Source: an uncultured Oscillospiraceae bacterium (GTDB lineage Bacteria; Bacillota; Clostridia; Oscillospirales; Oscillospiraceae). Taken from it: a DNA stretch of 35,768 nucleotides. Location: positions 1 to 35,768 of the forward strand of contig CAKTPO010000022.1 in NCBI GenBank assembly GCA_934591845.1, read 5' to 3'. The stretch's first letter is position 1. Each line of letters starts with the position of its first letter. The translations under genes were made by a program, and so were the position numbers. This document shows positions 31,131 to 35,768 of this stretch, piece by piece. The notes beneath the pieces were generated by a model. The model did not search any database. It saw nothing but the letters and a program-made list of their open reading frames with translations, and was not told where the DNA came from.

Positions 31131-32081
31131 TTATTCGTGATGATAAATCCGCTTATCCAATGCGAAGATCCGGCTGCTGAACGTACCCGCCGGGATGTTG
31201 GGGAGGGTTTCGGCGTAGATTTCCATGCGGCTGTCCAGCATGTCGATTTGGCTTAGAAGCTCTGCCTCGGCGAACATGGGCTTTACTGCTGCACCGAATT
31301 CCGGCTCGCCGTGGTGAGAGAGGATCATATGTTGCAGCATCAGGCTCTTTTCCTCCGGGGTACCCAACTCCGCGCAGAGGGTGCCGATTTCCTGGGCGCC
31401 CATGACCAGGTGGCCAAGGAGCTGGCCTTTCCGGGAGTAGTCCGTGACGATGCCCAGTTGGGAGAAGGTGAATTCCCGCTCTTTGGCAAAGTCATGGAGC
31501 AATGTGCCGGTGAGCAGCAGACTGCGGTCAATGATCTGGGGGTAGAGTCCGGAAATAAAATCCGCCAGATGCATCATATTGGCGGTGTGCATCATGAGCC
31601 CGGACAGGAAGCTGTGGTGCACGCTTTTGGCGGCGGGGATCCGCTTGAAAGCATCCAGGTGCCGGGTCAGCATGGCCTGGGCCACCTGACGGTAATCCTG
31701 GTCTTCAAGGCTCTCCACCAGCTGCTGCACCTGATGCAGGGTATCCTCCTGGTCAATGGGGGCCACGGGTACCAGCAGGGCAGGGTCATAGCTGTCCTCA
31801 GGCAGGGCCATGCGGATATTGGAAACCGTCAGCTGGGTGGTGCCACGGTATTCCGTAATGTCCCCCCGCACCTTGACCACCTTTCCCGCATCCTCCGGCA
31901 TGCCCACAGGGCCGGAATAATCCCAGGCTTTCACGTCCAAGGTGCCGGTGCGGTCTGAAATGGTGGCAGCCAAAAAGGGTTTGCCGCTGTTGGAGGTTTT
32001 GATTTGTCCGTCTTTCAAAATATAAAATCCTTCCACCCGGTCACCGGGAACCATGGAAGAAATCTGTTTGTTGTATTCCAT
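31131..32081 (-). CDS. yhaM: YhaM-type 3'-5' exoribonuclease (OB fold plus HD domain)
   Basis: A 316-residue cytoplasmic phosphohydrolase-type nuclease. Residues about 13-92 form an OB-fold nucleic-acid-binding domain. An HD domain follows with H165 (in GLMMHT), the H196-D197 pair (in LLHDFAK) and H256-H257 (in ILSHHGEP) as metal ligands. In B. subtilis the homologue trims RNA 3' ends and has also been linked to DNA replication. Length is standard. ATG 32081 lies 10 bases after AAGGAG. It has its own promoter, though no terminator separates it from the exporter operon upstream. Confidence 0.94.
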   Translation of the reverse strand: MEYNKQISSMVPGDRVEGFYILKDGQIKTSNSGKPFLAATISDRTGTLDVKAWDYSGPVGMPEDAGKVVKVRGDITEYRGTTQLTVSNIRMALPEDSYDPALLVPVAPIDQEDTLHQVQQLVESLEDQDYRQVAQAMLTRHLDAFKRIPAAKSVHHSFLSGLMMHTANMMHLADFISGLYPQIIDRSLLLTGTLLHDFAKEREFTFSQLGIVTDYSRKGQLLGHLVMGAQEIGTLCAELGTPEEKSLMLQHMILSHHGEPEFGAAVKPMFAEAELLSQIDMLDSRMEIYAETLPNIPAGTFSSRIFALDKRIYHHE

Positions 32082-32115
32082 AGACCATCCACTCCTTTAC
32101 TTGGTTACTTGGTGT

Positions 32116-32144
32116 ATTATAACGGAAGAATACCCGAAATGCAA
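32116..32144 (-). promoter_or_regulatory. Promoter of yhaM
   Basis: On the minus strand TTGCAT (32139-32144), a 17-base spacer and TATAAT (32116-32121). Confidence 0.75.
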
Positions 32145-32164
32145 GCAATGCGGAAATTCCACAA

Positions 32165-34624
32165 TTATTCCACAGCCTTCAGGGACTCGGCCATGGGAAT
32201 TTTGCGGATGTGTCGGCGCATGGCCCGGTTGACAATGGCGGCAAAGAGCAGGGTACACAGGAACGCCACCAGATAGCTGATTTTTTCCACATGGACATCG
32301 AAGCAGGAGTTATCCACCGTGACCATGCCCATGACCAGAGGGTGGATGATGCTGCCTATGGGCAGACCCCAAAGGGCCGCCAGGAAGGAGAGCACCAGGT
32401 TTTCCCGCAGCACATAGACCTCTGTCTCCCTGGGGTAGAAGCCCAGAACCTCTACGGTGGCGATTTCCCGGCTCCGCTCTGCCAGATTGATATTGGTCAG
32501 ATTGTAGATGACGATAAAAGCCAGAGCACCGGCAAAGCCCACCACCAGCCAGATGATGTAGTTCAAGCAGCTCATGGCATCATTCACGCTATCCAGAGCG
32601 GTGGAAAGCCGATTCAGGGCAGTAACGCCGTCCAAGTCCGTCAGGGCCTTGGCAATGGCGTTTTCGTCCCCATCGGTTTTCAGCAGCATGGCATTGGGGC
32701 CGTTGCTGCCAAAGCCCTGGGCGCAGTCGGTTTCATTTACAAAGAGGAAGTTTGCGGCATAGTTTTCAAAGATGCCCGCTACGGTAAAAGACACCCGTTT
32801 CAGGTCGCTGTCTTCGGCATCCACAGTGCTGCCTATGGAAAGTTCCAGCTTTTTCGCCAACCGGCGGCTGACCAGGGCCTCTCCAGGTTTTGGGGGAGTC
32901 AGCGGGACATCCTCCCAGGTTAGGCTCCAGTAGTCTTCCAGAGCATCCCAATCAGAAATGCCCAGCAGGGTCACGGAGCGCAGATTGTCGCTGTTGCCGT
33001 AAACATCCACCCGGTCTTTCACGCAGGGCAGCATCTCGGTGATGCCATCGATGCGGGAAGCGGCGTTTTCTATGGCGGTAGCCTTGCTTTCGGAGAAGCT
33101 CAAATCCATGTTGTAGTGCTGGATTCCCTTATATTGCAGATCACCAATGTGGATCATGGAGTCCCGCACGCCGAAAGCCGTGACCATCATGGCGGTGCAG
33201 CAGCCAATGCCCACCAGCATCATCAGCATCCGCAGCTTGTAGTGCAGCATGTTCCGCAGGGTGATTTTTTGCAGGAAGCTCAGGGGTTTCCACAGGAACG
33301 GCACATATTCCAGCAGAATGCGCCGTCCGCTTTTGCCCCGCTGGGGGCGGATCAGGTCGGCGGGGGTGCTGCTGAGGGCTTTCCAGCAGGAGGCCAGGGT
33401 TGCTCCCAGAATACCAAAGAGGGAGACGATCAAAGTGATTCTTGCGAGAGTGGGGCTGAGCTGGTATTTGAGGGGGGCAAATTTGTACAGCACGCTGTAG
33501 GCCATCCAGAAGACCTGAGGCAGCCCCCAGGTGCCCAGAAAATAGCCCAGTGCCCAGCCAATCACCGTGGCACTTCCGGCATAGAGCAGATATTTGGCCG
33601 CAATATCCCAGCCGTGGAAGCCCAGGGCTTTCAGAACACCGATTTGAGTCCGCTCCTCGCTGACCATCCGGGTCATGGTGGTGATGCACACCAGCATGGC
33701 AATCATAATAAAGAACACCGGCAGGAGGTTGGCGATGCCGGAGACAATGGCGGTGTCGTTTTCAAAGCTGACAAAGCCCGCATTTTCCCGGCGGGTCAGC
33801 ACATAGGTTTCCGGCTCCTCCAAATCGATGTACTGGGCCTGTTCTTTTTCAAGGCCCAGGGCATCCAGAATGGAGTCGAATCGGTCCTGGGCCACATTGG
33901 ACAAAACCTGGGTGATCTGGGGCTTGTATTCGTTGATGAGACTCTCATAGGCTTGGGAATAAATCTCCGCCTGGGGCCGCAGGGTCACATCCACTTCCGT
34001 ATACACATCCTGGTCTGTGGAAAAAGCCTCGGGGCTTAAGTAGAAAAAGCCGTTCAACGCCCCGTCTCCCATGGTGGTGGTGCCACGGTCCGCACCGATG
34101 TACAAAGGGGAGTCCCCCAGACCGGTGATGAGGAAGCTGGTTTCCCCCAAAAAATCCAGGGTATCCCGGCTGTTTTCCGGGGACAGAGTGATAACGGTGC
34201 CAATGTCCTTTTCCGTAAAGACCTTGGCATCGGCCAGACATTCCTGACGGTTCAGGGGCATCCGCCCGGCCCGGAGAGAGGGAATGTTGATTTTTTCCGG
34301 CAGGGAGAGAAACTTAAATGCGGCGGTGGAATCCTCGTAGGGAATCAGGGCATCCACGCTTTTCTGTCCCTCGGTGGCGGAGATCCAGGGCTCTTTGGAG
34401 ATGGTCTCCACATCTTCGTCGGAAAAGCCCAGAGTGGAGATCAGACGAAAATCATAGAATTTCTGACTGGTCAGATAGTCCTGACAGGTGGCATACATGG
34501 CATCCTTGGTGACTTTCAGTCCGGCAAAAAAGCTGACACTGAGGGTCACAATGAGCATGAGGGCCAGAAACCGCCCCAGAAAGGACCGAATGGTCCGCAG
34601 GGTCATTTTTACAATGGATCTCAT
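32165..34624 (-). CDS. FtsX/MacB-type ABC transporter permease
   Basis: An 819-residue membrane protein with an N-terminal helix (about 14-36), a large extracytoplasmic domain (about 40-285), a helix bundle with FtsX-like features (LLPVFFIMIAMLVCITTM, then ERTQIGVLKALG), a second extracytoplasmic domain and a final helix group with SREIATVEVLGFY. This doubled FtsX plan belongs to exporters or lipid/peptide-sensing transporters of Gram-positives. I prefer ATG 34624, five bases after the ATPase stop; a GTG four codons earlier overlaps little and is possible. The ribosome site (GGTGAG) is weak, so translation may be coupled to the ATPase gene. The substrate is unknown. Confidence 0.92.
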   Translation of the reverse strand: MRSIVKMTLRTIRSFLGRFLALMLIVTLSVSFFAGLKVTKDAMYATCQDYLTSQKFYDFRLISTLGFSDEDVETISKEPWISATEGQKSVDALIPYEDSTAAFKFLSLPEKINIPSLRAGRMPLNRQECLADAKVFTEKDIGTVITLSPENSRDTLDFLGETSFLITGLGDSPLYIGADRGTTTMGDGALNGFFYLSPEAFSTDQDVYTEVDVTLRPQAEIYSQAYESLINEYKPQITQVLSNVAQDRFDSILDALGLEKEQAQYIDLEEPETYVLTRRENAGFVSFENDTAIVSGIANLLPVFFIMIAMLVCITTMTRMVSEERTQIGVLKALGFHGWDIAAKYLLYAGSATVIGWALGYFLGTWGLPQVFWMAYSVLYKFAPLKYQLSPTLARITLIVSLFGILGATLASCWKALSSTPADLIRPQRGKSGRRILLEYVPFLWKPLSFLQKITLRNMLHYKLRMLMMLVGIGCCTAMMVTAFGVRDSMIHIGDLQYKGIQHYNMDLSFSESKATAIENAASRIDGITEMLPCVKDRVDVYGNSDNLRSVTLLGISDWDALEDYWSLTWEDVPLTPPKPGEALVSRRLAKKLELSIGSTVDAEDSDLKRVSFTVAGIFENYAANFLFVNETDCAQGFGSNGPNAMLLKTDGDENAIAKALTDLDGVTALNRLSTALDSVNDAMSCLNYIIWLVVGFAGALAFIVIYNLTNINLAERSREIATVEVLGFYPRETEVYVLRENLVLSFLAALWGLPIGSIIHPLVMGMVTVDNSCFDVHVEKISYLVAFLCTLLFAAIVNRAMRRHIRKIPMAESLKAVE

Positions 34625-34629
34625 AGAAC

Positions 34630-35331
34630 TCACCACTCAATATTTTCAATAGGAACGATGTTTTCGTTCCGCTCGTTGGAGCGGATGCGGCCGCTTTTGA
34701 TGCGGATGATCCGGTCCGCCATAGGCGCAATGGCCTGGTTGTGGGTAATGATGATCACGGTGGTGCCACGGGCCTTGCTCAAATCGTACAGAAGCTTTAA
34801 TACGGCCTTGCCGGTCACATAGTCCAAGGCACCGGTTGGCTCGTCACAAAGCAGCAGCCGGGGGTTCTTGGCCAAGGCCCGGGCAATGGATACCCGCTGC
34901 TGTTCACCGCCGGAGAGTTGGGCCGGGAAATTTCTGGCCCGTTCCGAAAGACCCACCATGTCCAGGGCTTGCCTTGCGGGAATGGGGTCGGAGCAAAGCT
35001 GGGCGGCGATCTCCACGTTTTCCAGAGCCGTCAGGTTGGGGATCAGGTTGTAAAACTGAAAAACAAACCCCACGTCGTGGCGGCGATACCGGGCCATCTC
35101 AATGGAATTCAGGTGGGAAATATCCCGCCCATCAAATAAGATGGTGCCGGAAGTAATGGTGTCCATACCCCCCAGCATATTCAGCAGTGTGGTTTTGCCT
35201 GCGCCGGAGGAGCCCAGCAGCACCACAAATTCCCCTTTTTCCACTTCAAAGGATACGCCGTCCAGAGCCCGCACCTCTGCCGCCCCGGTGCCGTAGATTT
35301 TTTGCACGTTTTGAAATTCAATATACGCCAT
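34630..35331 (-). CDS. MacB/LolD-type ABC transporter ATPase
   Basis: A 233-residue cytoplasmic ATPase. Walker A is GSSGAGKT (40-47), the signature is LSGGEQQR, Walker B reads [12 protein letters not shown] and the H-loop is ITHN. The EPTGALD ending is typical of the MacB/LolD/FtsE group that works with FtsX-type permeases. I set ATG 35331, nine bases after GGAGG; an upstream in-frame start would run past that site. It is the first gene of a two-gene exporter operon whose promoter (35369-35398) overlaps a perfect palindrome. Confidence 0.94.
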   Translation of the reverse strand: MAYIEFQNVQKIYGTGAAEVRALDGVSFEVEKGEFVVLLGSSGAGKTTLLNMLGGMDTITSGTILFDGRDISHLNSIEMARYRRHDVGFVFQFYNLIPNLTALENVEIAAQLCSDPIPARQALDMVGLSERARNFPAQLSGGEQQRVSIARALAKNPRLLLCDEPTGALDYVTGKAVLKLLYDLSKARGTTVIIITHNQAIAPMADRIIRIKSGRIRSNERNENIVPIENIEW

Positions 35332-35368
35332 ACATAAACGCCTCCAGTGTCTACCGTTCATTTTCTTT

Positions 35369-35398
35369 ATTGTATCGTATCACAGGTGCACCTGTAAA
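35369..35398 (-). promoter_or_regulatory. Promoter of the ABC exporter operon
   Basis: On the minus strand TTTACA (35393-35398), an 18-base spacer and TACAAT (35369-35374). Confidence 0.7.
35382..35395. promoter_or_regulatory. 14-bp perfect palindrome in the exporter promoter
   Basis: ACAGGTGCACCTGT, a perfect palindrome, overlaps the -35 box and the first part of the spacer. A repressor bound here would block RNA polymerase. No regulator gene is adjacent, so the protein is encoded elsewhere. Confidence 0.65.
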
Positions 35399-35693
35399 GA
35401 GGTTTCTTTTTTGTGAAGAAATTAAAATTTCTTTTGCCGTTTTTCCGCAATGCGTAACGCCGCACTGTACGTCCTTAGAACACCCCGGTTGAAAACGACC
35501 GCCCACCAGCGAAACCGTAGGGAACGGCCTATGTGCCGTTCCGCACCTGAAAGGACGGAACCGTTCCCGATAAAACCAGAAACGTCCCCCCATTGTGTCT
35601 TTCCGACCTGCTGATAAATTGCGCAAAATGAACATTCCGGATTTGTATATCCCGTACCGTATAGGAGCAGTTCATAAAAAACCCCACGCAGGG
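35399..35693. other. Gene-free region with repeat fragment
   Basis: No credible gene. It holds the flank module (35469-35606); after that I see nothing recognisable until the terminal repeat at 35694. A frame on the minus strand through the whole region has no family features. Confidence 0.65.
35469..35606 (+). repeat. Flank module of the composite repeat, third copy
   Basis: Contains the 26-bp palindromic end (35517-35542) and its flanks and aligns directly with 30481-30619 and inverted with about 831-950. The central palindrome and second end are missing, so this is a partial element. Confidence 0.75.
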
Positions 35694-35768
35694 TCTGATA
35701 TGCTCCCTTTATGAGAGACAGTGAAATAAAAACACTGTCAATCACGAAGGGAGCATTGTTCATGTCAA
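35694..35768 (-). repeat. Right copy of 75-bp terminal inverted repeat
   Basis: Exact reverse complement of 3-77, including the hairpin arms. Similarity ends at the inner edge (35693). See the left copy. Confidence 0.85.

Overview
The window looks like a stretch of chromosome from a GC-rich, anaerobic Gram-positive of the class Clostridia, most likely a gut Oscillospirales/Ruminococcaceae-type bacterium. This rests on AAGGAGG-type ribosome sites, sigma-A-like promoters, lipoprotein leaders, the folate-dependent TrmFO, a YerC-type TrpR homologue and a topA-trmFO-plsX-rnc gene run. No phage, plasmid, CRISPR or transposase gene is visible. Both ends finish in the same 75-bp inverted repeat, so the contig probably stops where an assembler met a dispersed repeat.

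Layout: (1) 1-1080 holds a terminal hairpin repeat, a small XRE regulator and a mosaic of non-coding repeats. (2) 1065-2797 (minus) is an amino-acid ABC operon (binding protein, permease, YerC) whose promoter is covered by two tandem palindromes. (3) 3007-5835 (minus) is trkA-trkH. (4) 6092-6168 is tRNA-Asp with its own promoter and terminator. (5) 6292-7176 (minus) is a DUF362 protein. (6) 7457-8920 (plus) is a repeat-containing LRR lipoprotein. (7) 9005-18495 (plus) is a long housekeeping run: ktrB, ktrA, a SpoU-type methyltransferase, dprA, topA, trmFO, plsX and rnc. (8) 18564-27624 (minus) is a nine-gene catabolic operon: family-5 binding protein, two permeases, two ATPases, N-acetylneuraminate lyase, YhcH/NanQ, a Cys-rich U32-like protein and a 2-hydroxyacid dehydrogenase. 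(9) 27974-30323 holds a divergent pair, a cation/proton antiporter and an MscS channel. (10) 30363-31095 is a second repeat mosaic, related to the first but inverted. (11) 31131-35331 (minus) holds yhaM and a MacB/FtsX-type ABC exporter with a palindromic operator in its promoter. (12) 35399-35768 is repeat sequence only.

How the genes fit together: region 8 is best read as sialic-acid uptake and first-step catabolism. A peptide/nickel-type ABC importer would bring in N-acetylneuraminate, YhcH/NanQ would supply the right anomer, and NanA would split it into pyruvate and N-acetylmannosamine. NanE and NanK are not in the window. The U32-like protein and the dehydrogenase are unexplained members. 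Two K+ importers (TrkAH, KtrAB), a CPA2-type antiporter and MscS make the window unusually rich in ion and turgor functions.

The most striking observation is the binding protein of region 8 (25978-27624). Compared with the DppA/OppA family, its two halves are in swapped order behind a normal lipoprotein signal. It appears to be a naturally circularly permuted solute-binding protein.
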